From NCBI GenBank assembly GCA_940671915.1, contig CALNVZ010000174.1, positions 73,796,537 through 73,860,536 of the forward strand: a DNA stretch of 64,000 nucleotides. Reading direction: 5' to 3'. This document shows positions 12,759 to 23,189 of this stretch, in pieces. Numbering within the stretch: the first letter of the stretch is position 1; each line of letters begins with the position of its first letter. The translations under genes were made by a program, and so were the position numbers. Source of the stretch: Paracentrotus lividus. Taxonomy: Eukaryota; Echinodermata; Echinoidea; Camarodonta; Echinidae. The notes under the pieces were generated by a model. The model was not told where the DNA came from. It was given only the letters and a program-made list of their open reading frames with translations, and made no database searches.

Positions 12759-13478
12759 ATGGGAGGAAAGCGCCTGAGTGACCTTCCCACCTACGTTTGG
12801 AAGACATTAGGTCCGATGAACGACTATTTGTTTTTCCGATCTCAAACGATTATTATCGTTTCGCAATCAGATTCCCGTCTCATTTTAGACTTTGGAACCT
12901 CGATCGGGATGTCTTCAAAGATCATCCACCCAAAACAACTTAACGCTGTCCGTGTCCGGGAACATAGCTCAAGAAGAAAAGAATCGAGAAGTACACAACT
13001 ACCCTAAATTGTGTCTAATTTCTACATTCCTTCCCAAAAGCGGAGACTCGATACACGTAGTCTCAGTTGGGTGGAACCAGCAGCAACTTTAAGTTCTAAA
13101 CTGCATCATGTTTGATTGAGTTAAGAGTTGATTCCATGTTTAGGACCAACCGGACACCGCGAATCATCTGAGAGACCAGTTGGGAATAGTAGAACTTCCG
13201 ATCTACTAGAGAGTCTTGAGTCGCTGGTTGAGGATTTTAAGTGTTATTACATTAAGATGTCATTGACTATCGAAGTTGTTGGTCCAGGTCCCAATTGGCA
13301 GACTTTTAACGTGACCCTCACTCATGTTCGACTCTTGAGATTTTCCAGCCTGAATTCAGTCCGCCTCCGTCTAGAATTCCTTTCTACTGAAATTAACAAC
13401 TCAATATTCCTTTGTGGCGGTTATAGGAGTTCACTTCCAGGAAACATGTGGGAGCGCCTCCGTTCTTCAATATATTGA
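12759..13478 (+). pseudogene. Possible decayed ORF, frame A (unknown)
   Basis: One plus-strand frame is open for 83 codons (12,759-13,007) and again for 117 codons (13,128-13,478), broken by one stop at 13,005 and two near 13,110. The bases are more GC- and pyrimidine-rich than the core to the left. The product would be rich in Leu, Ser and Arg. No domain was recognised. At about 13,448 the open frame changes register to the next entry, which suggests a frameshift in an old gene. Chance cannot be excluded at this GC content. Confidence 0.3.
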
Positions 13479-14076
13479 CCGCATATGCTTCACAGTTAGC
13501 GAGGGAAGCTCATTATCGAGGCCCCTTGACTTCGGTGATTGGAATCTCCGAGACCTTCTTTCTCAACGACGTTTGGGAGAGCCTGAATGTTGAGAAAGTT
13601 CTCCCTCACTTCAAGGACCTTCACGATGCGGACAGTTAGGTTGAAACAGACATCGAGAGGGATGATGTCTATTTCATTCGCATAGAGAATTTACTCTCAC
13701 TGCTAGGAGCAGAGTAGCCTTTCAACTCTAGCTCTGATGCAATCAACAGACAGAACATCGGTCCAGTCGCTTCGCACATCACGATTTGGAAAAATAATTG
13801 GTTGAACTTTTCTTTTTCCCCACGACGTATAAGTGACTCACTTCAGAGTGGTCGCTGTTTTCATAGATTTCACACGACTGAGTCGCAAGGCGCATCTTTG
13901 ACTTCTCCTCAGCTTGCTTCTCAAGTCAGTAAAAATCTTCTGTTTCTGAGGTTAGGATTTATATAAAGGAGATATTTTGGGTTTACCCAGGTTGTCGTTT
14001 CAAATTCCGGAACTGACGAAAATCCCCTTGTTCTTCCTGGTAGTATTCTCCTGTTCACTAGGAAGTTAACCTGTTG
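13448..14076 (+). pseudogene. Possible decayed ORF, frame B (unknown)
   Basis: It overlaps the end of frame A in a different register. It stays mostly open for about 200 codons with stops at 13,637, 13,715 and 13,971, a stop density near one in 50 codons compared with about one in 16 expected. The first part (about 63 codons) contains the word NVEKVLPHFKDLHDADS. No family was recognised. A host repeat at 14,066-14,153 interrupts it. Frames A and B may be remnants of one protein. Confidence 0.3.
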
Positions 14077-14153
14077 AGAACGACGGATTTGGCTACAACA
14101 CACATTTCCATAGACCTCGGCCCGAATATATCGGCTCAGTCCCAAGGGGTTAA
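14066..14153. repeat. 88-bp TTAA-ended repeat
   Basis: Runs from TTAACCTGTTGAGAACGACG to AGGGGTTAA. It is clearly related to 62,440-62,538 (shared CCCGAATATAT, GGCTCAGTCC and CATAGACCT). It is a short palindromic host repeat inside the 8-kb element, showing that the right part of the element has been reached by local transposition. Confidence 0.75.
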
Positions 14154-14536
14154 GGGCAGGACGTACGTACGGATATATCATCACTCCTCTCTCCACAGCC
14201 GCGGGACTTGTGCGATGTTTTACCCTCTGATTAACAGACGAAGAACCATACACCTTGCCGTGGTGTGAGTTCTTAGCATAACAGCAGAGGTTAGAGGCTA
14301 ACTCTCGAAACCTGAAACGTCTTCCTTTTTATTCAGCCGTTATCAGAAGTCAATTTCGAGCTTCAGGATGTGACGATGTCTCCTCTCGACCTTAAGGGAG
14401 TAGTGTTGATCCACTAGTAAACCCTTCTTCCGCAACGGTAATATTTCTGTGGGTCCGAGAAAACTTTTCTCCCCGTTCATACCGTTTTTCATCATCTTTC
14501 ACTCGACGGGGTAATGTTCTGCTTACCCCAGAGGAT

Positions 14537-14983
14537 TTGGATCAGCTATTCAGCTATCCCAGCTTTTCAGCTATCCCAGCTATTTCAAATTATTATGTCA
14601 TGGATAGTCAATTTCAGCGGTTCTCTGTCATCACTTCCTTTATTTTTCTATCTCTTAAGAGTCCTACTCAAACCTCGGTCTCTAATTTGGTAGGCGCAGA
14701 GGCACTCAGTCCTAAGCTTACCTCCTTCACACCACCGTCTCTAGTTGTCCTGGATAGATTTTCCAAAGGTCTCCCTGATTGTATATGTCGGGGAAGAAAC
14801 GCTAAGTTTATGCTCGTTCCTCTTTCATCAACGAGCCACTTAGGTTGGAATTATAGAGATATTCATCTTTCTTCTTTCGACATGCTCTTAACGAAAATCA
14901 GAGAATTCCGTCTGTTAAAAATTTTCCTACGTCCCTTTAGTCAATTTCATCGTTGCGCACTGACAGAATGTGGCGGCCGTTGA
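14537..14983 (+). pseudogene. 148-codon open frame, no ATG start, unknown
   Basis: The frame is open from TTG at 14,537 to the stop at 14,981; the first in-frame ATG is at about 14,600. It starts in a small tandem repeat (CAGCTATCC-type, 14,540-14,583). The translation is rich in Ser, Leu and Phe with no recognised motif. About one open frame this long is expected by chance in a window of this size. It is listed only because it lies in the same stop-poor 2.3-kb stretch as frames A and B. Confidence 0.22.
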
Positions 14984-15308
14984 AGACATCTTTGATTCCT
15001 GAAAAAATGTCCAATTGGTTATATCAAGGAATCTTTCGACCAGTACTGGGAGTCATATCTCGAGATAGATGCGGACCCGGGACCAAGGTACCTAGTATAT
15101 TCTAGGCGACTCGATGTGAGGGTACGCCTTCGGGACATGTTTTTAAGGGAATTTCCCGTGGAAAGTGTATGTTTATCACAATAATGGGTGAACGGTCTTC
15201 TCGCGATGGAAGGAAACTTTCTCTTTGTTCCTATCATTGCTACGGCGTCAATCCTTATTATCTAAAACTGTAGGTGTGTACCCTCCCAGTACAAATGGTG
15301 CTGGTCGT

Positions 15309-15345
15309 ATAGCAAAGTAGGCAAATATATCATTCTTTTGAAGTA
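15309..15345 (-). repeat. Right 37-bp TIR of the 8-kb element
   Basis: Exact inverted copy of 7,377-7,413. It abuts the next element with no spacer. Confidence 0.9.
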
Positions 15346-15694
15346 ATCATAAAAATTATCACTAATTATTATATTACAATAAAGAATTATATATTTGCCT
15401 ACCAATCCCTCCTCCGTTCCCCCGTTCATCACTACTTAAAGTTTAGGGTGGTATGAGACAAGAGGAAGTTTGTGGTATGTTTTGGCTGAGTGCCCCATCA
15501 CGAGAGGAGGGCGCCCTTCTCACAGACTCTGGAGGGGGAAGATAGGAGCAATAGAATGCAAAGGTGTTCGGGCGGGCTCTTACAGTTAAATTCGCTGACA
15601 GTTCGCGCTTGGGCGATTCGAGGACGAATAGCAAAGTAGGCAAATATATAATTCTTTATTGTAAATAATAAAATTAGTGATAATTTTTATGATT
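15345..15694. mobile_element. 350-bp MITE related to the 8-kb element
   Basis: The left end is AATCATAAAAATTATCACTA and the right end is its near-exact reverse complement (GTGATAATTTTTATGATT). The TIRs are about 55 bp with a few indels and end in TTTGCCTAC. The right-hand interior (TTTGCTATTCGTCCTCG, then AATCGCCCA, on the minus strand) matches 7,395-7,430. Weaker similarity continues through CTCCTATCTTCCCC and CAAACTTCCTCTT to about 7,570. It is a short non-autonomous member of the same family. Confidence 0.8.
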
Positions 15695-16550
15695 TTCTGC
15701 ATTAAGGCATGATAGGCGGGCTCACACGATGCGAGTTGCTGCGGTGCGATTTTTTGGGAAAACTTAATTATAATTTGATAAAAACCTTCAAACAAGGAAA
15801 TTCCTATTGTCCAAAATTTTGGGTGTTCCTATGAATACCAAAATTGAAATTCAAGGCGATTGCGAATCACCTTCTCTGTATAAATTCAAATTGTTTCTCT
15901 TATCGCAGTGACGTCACAGCGACCTTGTGATTTTAAGGTAATTTGACCTTTACTCCTAATTAAAGGCTTGCATTCTCATTGCACTCTCATGCTGTTACAT
16001 ATTTTTGAAGATACCAATGCCTCTGTGGAACTTTTGATCCATAATATTTCTAGAATGTAAATGATTGGAGATAAATTTGTTACCTTCTCATGTAACAAAC
16101 CTGAATAAGGTTAATTTAAAAAAAATCCTCAAATCTAAGTAAGCTGAATAGGCTAGGACTAGTTTACATAAAGCTTCTAAAATTGATGAGTCTTATAAAA
16201 ACTTTTTTGTTGTCAAGTTGCATTATTTTTTTTTAGGTAACTTTTCTTTTCACTTTTCTGAGATCTTTCCTACATGTGGAACATCTTGTCACATGATGGC
16301 GCCAACCCAGTTAGTAAACCTTGGGTCTATTGCCAGTCAGTCAATAGGTCTGGTATGCAATGACTGTGGGTCAAAAGAAAAGATTTTCTTGTTCAGTGAT
16401 CTGCTCTTCAACATGTAGGAGATGTTGTTGGGTTTAGACATTAAGTTCTAATTCTAGGGGAGGTTTTGAAAAGGGTTGAGAATCTGGAAAGAGCTTACCT
16501 TAGTCATGCCTCACATAGCACGCAAGAACATTTAAATGTCGGCTGTATAA
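15695..16550. other. Non-coding
   Basis: AT-rich sequence. No gene, repeat or RNA that I can support. Confidence 0.45.
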
Positions 16551-17521
16551 GGGCAAGTCTGAGCTATTTGCAACTTTGTCCCACGCATTACTGACAAATA
16601 CTTAACCATAGATTAATTATGAGATGATTTATCACAAATATTTTTCATCATTAAGTTATGATAAAGGGCAATTCCACGCCAACTAGGACATTTGTCAAAA
16701 ATAAAAAATGTCTCTCTAATGTTTATTCTATGATCTATCACTTATCTAATGCCATGGGTGTTAATGGATCGTAAAACTCTTTCCAAATCAATAAAAATTA
16801 TTTTTCAATTTCGTTCATTTCCTTGAGAACTAGAACCACCATTAAAATGCAATGTGTGGGACTACATGAATAAAAAAATCACTAAAATTCAAATTACACA
16901 AGATTCTTTTGATATTTTTTCTTGAAACTTTCTCTAAATGGAGAAGGGTGGATATATTTCTGTATTTAAAGGTCAATAATGACATTTAATTCTTGACAAG
17001 GGGGTGAAATAACCAAAAAAGTCACATAAAAAATACTGTAATGCGACTAACCGTAATGCGACTAACCAATATTTATCGATCTTTAAAGAATACTTTAAAT
17101 TGTTTACCAAATCTTAATAGTTGACTTGAGACTTAAATATGTTGGTTACATTTCCTGTAGGTGGTGCAAGGAATAAAACTGGTGAGTATTATGATTTGAG
17201 CAAAATATTTTTTTGTAACAAATGGATTTTTTTTCCTTGTCCATTTTGTGTAATGCGACTAACAAATTTTTAACCTGATGTGACGTTCACAAGAAAAAGC
17301 TGCCTGCAACATTTCTTATAATGTTATTTTAAAGCTACGGTTGTCCGGTTTAAATCAAAGTATAAACTATAAAGAAAGGCTCATTCTAGTAATCCTGGTA
17401 CCACCAAGTTACCCAATTGGCACCTAAAAGTGTAATGCGACTAACCGTGGAATTGCCCTAAAATATTTGTCCGTAACATGTGGGACAAAGTTGCAAAATA
17501 CATTGTAGCTTGGACTTGGCC
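16551..17521. mobile_element. MITE (GCAAGTC...GACTTGGC), split by another element
   Basis: The outer arms are inverted: GGGCAAGTCTGAGCTATTTG and TTTGTCCCACGCATTACTG on the left; on the right, reversed, GGCCAAGTCCAAGCTAC and TTTGTCCCACATGTTACGG. A second, uninterrupted copy lies at 56,371-56,587. The region between the arms holds the 795-bp insertion described next. Confidence 0.8.
16665..17459. mobile_element. 795-bp element with GGGCAATTCCACG ends
   Basis: It starts AGGGCAATTCCACG and ends CGTGGAATTGCCCT. Inside, the 14-base word TAATGCGACTAACC occurs in tandem at about 17,040-17,067 and again near 17,253 and 17,432. A related element lies at 51,409-52,154. No coding frame is seen. It sits inside the outer MITE and is therefore younger. 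Confidence 0.8.
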
Positions 17522-20027
17522 AAAAATATGTTAATTCTAAATAGGAAAAAAAATAGGGGAAATGAATGAAAACTGAGATGTCTTCATTTTGGTTCTTCTG
17601 AGTGGAAAGGGACAAAAAAGATATAAGATTAAAGTAGGCCTACTTTTGAAGTGGTGATTCCAAGCAGTTTGTAGTTAAGATAAAAGAAAGTTATTTTTAA
17701 GAAGAAATTTCAATGTTTACCAAACTGAGTGCTAACCTGAGAGATGTAGAAACCAAGAAATGTGAAGAACTGTGAACCCCAATATTCTGATCAATGCAAA
17801 CTGCGATCTGTCTTTACGAAGGCTGTCTTTTTTTTCAAACTAACATAATTATTAATAAAAGTAGGGCAATCAAATGCAGGGGCACCTTGTATATTATTTT
17901 ATAATCAAATTTATCAGTCTTTGTTTTTATGGCATAAAGACAACAATATCAGATATATGATCCCGTAACATGCTTGTGTTGTGTCTACCCATAACTCTAT
18001 CTATTCATCCTATATTGTACATCCAAGATGTGTTTGATAAACATTCATATCACTCCAGTACCTCCATTGTGTGAGAAAAAAAGAAGAAGACATATTTATT
18101 AGGACTGTTACAAAATAGGCAGCCCTACATATGGGCCTCCATTCTCTTCAACTTTTCCCTGTTTGTAATCATTTACATGTATGACCAGACAAATTCACCC
18201 TTTAGTCCCTCTTATAGCCATCCATGTACAGACTAATATTCCTTCATGGAATGACACTTGAGCTTTTGAAAAATGAAGTAGTTTGCTCACAATCGAGTCA
18301 AGTTGAAACAAAAGGAATACAGCATCATCACTTCAAGTTTTGTGACTGAAAAGTTGGTTGTTTTCAGCTGAGGATTGGATGTGGAACAATAATAATAACA
18401 TATTCTTACATAGCGCCCTTCCAAAAAAAAAAAAACTTTTATTTGTTTCTTTTTCATAATTGTGTATTTTTTTTCTATTTAAAAAGTGGTGCCCTGATAT
18501 ACAAACATGTGTGTGTTTGTGGGGAGGGGAGTGGGGTGTGGGGGGGGGGGTGGTTGTCCAGGGCTATTACAAAAACCTATGGTATTTTGCTCACCTCATG
18601 GCAGGGGAGGTTGGCTAAGGATACAGTCAACCTTGCCCAAGTCAAATCATCATTAATTTGGAGGCCTTTCAAGTCGTCTGTTGGAAGGAGTCTCAGCTCA
18701 AAAGAGGGTTGGAAAAAGCGCTTGTTACATGTTTTTTGCAAACCTAACTTTAAAGTGACTGAAGTGGGTTCGAAGTACAGTAGTGACCAAAATTATTAAA
18801 ACAGTTCAACACCCAAAGCCACAAAAAGTCTATGGGATTCTGAACAAAGTGTGCATTCGCCAAAGTAAATTATAACTTTTTAGGCCACAAGCTTTCTTGG
18901 CTTTTAGCATATAGAGTCTTTCGCATCATTTGATACGAAATTGATACATTTTCAACTATCGGGTAATGCGCAGCTTAAAAATAGTTGCGGTTAGTTCTCC
19001 CATGTTGGAAACTTGTAGGCTTATTCATTCTAAGATGCCCCAAAACATGCCAAGTTTCACAAGATTTGGTCTCATGAGGAGGGAGGGGGTCGTGAGATGA
19101 CCAAAACAACCTGCCCAATTATTTTTAATATTTCTCTCATAAAATGAAGATATCCCTGTTTTCTGAAAGGAATTTTCATGAGCATTTCAAAATGTGAGAA
19201 ATTAAGGGTCAGAGGAAAGGGGAAATTAGGGGGCTCTAAATAAAAAAAAATGTGGGCCCTCAAAAATAAAGAAGTCCCCACATGTAGATGTTGCTACTTC
19301 ACCCTACCTTTTTGCTGCGGATATATCGTAATAGTAGTGACCTGGGATGTAAAACACATTAAATACTAGTGGCCAACTCTATAGTTGTCATCGATGTTGG
19401 CTTTTAAAAAAAAATTAGAATTTCTGTCTCTCATATGGATGGACTAAAGGAAACTTTGACTGATATCATCTCTTTGTCATCATCTTTTTAAAATTGGGGA
19501 CCGACTTCTTTTCAATTTTAATTAAAAACGGATATAGCTGAAATGGATTTTTAGATTACTGTCTTTGTCTTAAAAATTTTGTGGCCATATGCCCAGAATA
19601 GAGAAGCTTTGTTATGTTTCAAATAATGTTGTTTTTGATCATCAGTTCTGAGAAAAAAATGAGTTGTGATCAGTACTGGTTGTGATTATTTGTAATAAAG
19701 CTGGTAGCTGGTAGGATTAATTTTATAGCACTGATGATGGAATTGTCAAAGGATTATCTACACAATGAACTATAATTGGTTTATGAACTTCTTAAATTAG
19801 GATAGCGTAATGGAAATGAGGGCGGAAATAAGATATTGCAATCAGATGGAAATAATGTTGAGTAACTTAATGCCCAGTTTACAATCACTTGCCTCTCATG
19901 ATAATGGCTTGCTTTATTACTGTATTTCATGTGCGGAAGTTGACTTAAAATAAGAATTTTCTTTTGCCACGCGGATGTGACAGGTAGCTAATGAATTTTC
20001 CCGCTTTTTTTTTCGCTTTATTTCCAG
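17522..20027. other. Non-coding, with simple repeats
   Basis: Contains an A tract at about 18,423, a G-rich stretch at about 18,519-18,552 and ordinary AT-rich sequence. The word CAGTAGTGACC (18,778) reappears as AATAGTAGTGACC near 19,331, hinting at an old repeat. No gene is supported. Confidence 0.45.
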
Positions 20028-20281
20028 GTGGCTCTTGAGCGGATCGTCGAATGGCGAAGAACCGCCCTGAAAATCTCATACGCAAGGACCTATTGCAAAA
20101 GGAAAAGCATAGGATATGCAAAAAAAGTAACGCGAACAAGCCAAAACCGAATCGCAGTCTGCACCTCGTAAAATCAGTGCGCTCGTCGGCTGCCATCTTA
20201 TCAAAAGAGAGCTCTCCCAGCATGCCTTGCAAGCATAGCTTGGATATCGGTCTGGATAATAACAATATGTCTGGATGTTAA
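20028..20281 (+). other. Lysine-rich open frame after a strong acceptor-like site
   Basis: A pyrimidine run ending TTTCCAG at 20,027 precedes ATGGCGAAG at 20,051, which opens 76 codons (begins MAKNRPENLIRKDLLQKEKH). The product would be small and basic. The opposite strand is also open, with ATG at about 20,197 in the context AAGATGGCAGCC. The two strands compete and neither product is recognised. No good splice donor follows on either strand. It may be a real small exon, a 5' leader or chance. Confidence 0.22.
20185..20235. promoter_or_regulatory. Promoter-like cluster: ZNF143-type and YY1-type motifs
   Basis: CTCTCCCAGCATGCCTTGCA at 20,212-20,231 closely matches the 3' half of the animal ZNF143/STAF site (TTCCCAGCATGC...TTGC). 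GCCATCTTA at about 20,191-20,199 is the reverse of AAGATGGC, the YY1-type core often found just downstream of starts. The pairing is typical of housekeeping promoters. On the plus strand a GAG|GTAAGT donor at 20,637 lies about 400 bp downstream and could end a first exon. Confidence 0.35.
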
Positions 20282-20988
20282 TGTGTCTGCAGCTCCTTAG
20301 TTCGAAGAGTATATGAGGGATGTTGTTTTCTGAGGGACACCATAGGGTTTGGGCGATCATGGAATGTGGAGTTCATAGCCTTGTCGATCTGGAAGTCTTG
20401 GGTTAGCAGTCGGGAAATGAGCAGGTCGATGTCGTCGCTATCGAGAACATTGCACATACAGGGTTGAACCGCCACAGTAACTCTATGTGCCTTCATATGC
20501 AAGACGAGGAGAAGTAGGCCTGAGCCAGGCACATTGGGCTGTGCAAGAGGGGTAACTTGGGCCCCATAGACGGGTCACATGACATGCCCCGCTGCCATTT
20601 ACTACGCGGACGTGAAGGGTCAAAGTTCATGTTGAGGTAAGTCAGTGTAAAAAGACGCATGGCACATGAATGGGCAATGTGTGAGAAGAATAGGCACTTG
20701 AGAGCATGTGGGGGAGATGTTGGTGCCAGATTGCTGCCATTTTTGGCACTATTGTTCCCCCCTTGTATGTGACGCAAATAAAAACCAACTTTACGATCCT
20801 GGTCGCTCCAAGTTTTGTGTTGATCGAGGGCATCCACCTTTACGTTCATCAAGTAAGTGCTTATAATCCAGTTACATATTGCTACAGTACTAAATCTATC
20901 ATCTCTGTGTAGTATATCTGCATTTATCCATGTCTGCACCTGAATACACACCTTTAGTCGCCTCACCGCTATACAGTACTTACGTTCA

Positions 20989-21035
20989 CCTGTCCGCCGC
21001 CATTTTGTTTTCCCGCCCTTGACGTGACGAGGCGA
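20989..21035 (-). promoter_or_regulatory. TISU/YY1-like start with CRE- and E2F-like sites
   Basis: Read on the minus strand, CGTCACGTCAAGGGCGGGAA is followed by ACAAAATGGCGGCGGACAGG. The first carries CRE-like (TCACGTCA) and E2F-like (GGCGGGAA) words. The second matches the TISU initiator pattern around an ATG at 21,003. A donor (AG|GTGAAC at 20,990/20,989) would give a five-codon first exon. A stronger donor-like word (GTAAGT) lies six bases further but only past an in-frame stop. No downstream exon was found, so this is only a candidate minus-strand first exon. Confidence 0.28.
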
Positions 21036-22886
21036 ATATCTGACTGAAGGTGCAATGGTTACGATGTTCGTGATGGAAGTGAAAACCAAGTATGAAGGCT
21101 AAAGCTAATGCTAAATTTTGTAGTACATAATATGTGAAGCCACCCAATGCATCCCACGTGGCCACCATGTAATGCTTGGATACACTGTATCAACATGAAT
21201 ACCTTCCATATTGTACATCCACATGTTGAGGTTCAGGTAAAAATATGTTTTACCCCAAGGAAGGTTATTTTCTTTGAAAATGTTCAATTTTTCCAAAAAT
21301 ATTTGAAACTAAGATTTTGTTATTTACCAAAACTTACCCCAGCTTTATATAATTTTTTTTTTTCCATTAGCATCTTACGTCTGACTTGGTTTCTAGAGAA
21401 ACTGTAAATGGCTTATCATCCTCTTTCAATGCTATCAATTGAGCCCAGTAATTCTCCCTATCGAAAATTGAAGGGCGCTCTCATGGCAGTATTGAGCAGA
21501 TTACAATGTATTTTGTGATTGTTTATCATGACACCAACGTACTTCCTGTTCAAGCATTTGATATTCGATTCTCACATCTATGACAATTAATTAGAGGAGA
21601 TCTGGCTAAATAATACTTTTGTTAACTTATTGCTGCTTTTCTATGAAGCTGCGATGTGCTGGTTTGAAGAGAAAAAGCAACCCCCCCCCCCAACAAAAAA
21701 AGAAGAAAACAAATATCTGATGAGAAAAGTGTCATGGGTTAAATTTCCATTTGCACATAATGCCCTATAAATGCAAAAGTGCGTTGCGTTAATAATATTG
21801 AGCGCGAGTAGACCGGATGTTGCTCTGGGACAGAAGTAAACTGCAGTGATCCACACCCGGAAAGTTTTCGGTTTTTGTCAATAGGGAGAATTAATTACCA
21901 ACAACAGATAAAGTACAAGGACATGTTTTTAGAACAAAAGGCTATCATTCTAGCATGGTATGTAGGTCTTTCTCTGTGACATCACTTGGTAAGAAGATCT
22001 TTTGAAAATCTTGAAAGCAAATAATTTCATTATATCAAAATAGCAATGCAATTCACCGATCGTTTCGCTGGTCTGTGGTGAAGATGGAATGGAAAGAAAA
22101 AGAAAGATTAAAAAAAAAAAAGAAGTGTTTTTATTAATTTGACAAGAAAATTTACCATTCTTTCCAATAGAGTCTCTGCTGGAAATTATTAATGGCAGAT
22201 TATATTTTACTTTAGAACCTTGAAATGCTTTCAATGTAATCAATATGAAGTAAATTGAAAATACATGAAAATATAACTTTAAAATAATACCTGTAGGTAA
22301 GGCAAAGAGATAATTTAAAACAAATATTTCATAGTTTTGCATACAAAATAGTTTAATATGGGGTAAAAGGAATTAATATGTTCATATGTAGGCCTACAGG
22401 TTTAATCCGACTTGCAATAGAAAATATATCCCTACTACATGTATGTATTGTATACTGTATTGTACATCTGTAGATAAAAGGTATGACAATCAATGTGTGC
22501 ACTCTACAGAGTTGATATCTATGCCATTATCTAAAAATAGTTGTCTCTATTTGATGGTTGTCTGTTATGTTGTTTGTTCTCTGGCATCAATTACCTACGC
22601 TCCTTTCAGCCTCTAAATTATTATTATCTTTTACTAACCTAGACACAACCCCCATGTTATCAAGAGGCCCAAAGCAGGCATGTCTCAAATGTCTAGAATT
22701 GTGTGTTATTTATTTCTAAACCAAAATTGAATCTCACCAGAAATTTTGAGCATCAACGGCTTTCTTGTCGTTTGATTTTCATCAAACCTTCAGTGACATG
22801 TGTCCCTCCTTTCTGCTTTGATTACAACTATTTCAGTTTCACGTTGAACTTCCCCTTGAATGATATCTGAAGGTGTTTACTGGTCG
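21036..22886. other. Non-coding
   Basis: AT-rich with a C run at about 21,680-21,690. The long minus-strand open frame at 20,493-21,089 shows no protein-like signature and I do not support it as a gene. Confidence 0.45.
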
Positions 22887-23149
22887 TATCAGGACAACTA
22901 TTCACTGGACAACTACCCCCAGAAATAGGGTTAGGGTTTGGTGTTGCGTGAGGGGATAGACTCTTGATTGGGGTAATTGTCTCGGGAGGTAGTTGTCTTG
23001 AACCATACTGGCTCTGTCTGTGATATCCAAGCAGTCAGGCTGTTGGCATGATGTGTTCATCATGTTAACTTTTTTAGCTATGTTTATCAAAGGGCTTGTT
23101 TTTTGTTTCCTCCTAAGTATTGCATTTATATAGCATTGCATGTAGTGTC

Positions 23150-23189
<40 letters not shown>

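Larger units (their letters stand above)
7377..15345. mobile_element. 8-kb element with perfect 37-bp TIRs
   Basis: Positions 7,377-7,413 (TACTTCAAAAGAATGATATA, then TTTGCCTACTTTGCTAT) are the exact reverse complement of 15,309-15,345. The outermost TA at each end could be a TA target duplication. The first 220 bp are homologous, with many differences, to the reverse complement of the 350-bp element at 15,345-15,694. The two therefore belong to one family: one giant member and one small member. No transposase, integrase, polymerase or helicase motif was recognised. The interior falls into three parts: termini (about 7,377-7,900), a compositionally odd core (about 7,900-12,600) and a right part with longer open frames (about 12,700-15,240). 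It may be a large non-autonomous element that carries foreign sequence. Confidence 0.75.

Noticed and set aside
8102..12950. A single decayed giant gene through the core of the 8-kb element
   Set aside because: I translated the plus-strand frame that includes the open stretch at 8,690. Stops fall about every 15-19 codons throughout, as in random sequence, and no polymerase or other motif could be identified.
7377..15345. Polinton/Maverick or an endogenous viral genome
   Set aside because: The TIRs are too short, no 6-bp duplication is visible, and no integrase, polymerase, protease, ATPase or capsid-like frame was found.
17161..17186. 21-bp micro-exon (CTGTAG before, GTGAGT after)
   Set aside because: It lies inside the 795-bp MITE and nothing supports splicing there.
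20493..21089. 198-codon minus-strand open frame
   Set aside because: No protein-like motif, irregular composition, and competing open frames on the other strand. At this window size one such frame is expected by chance.
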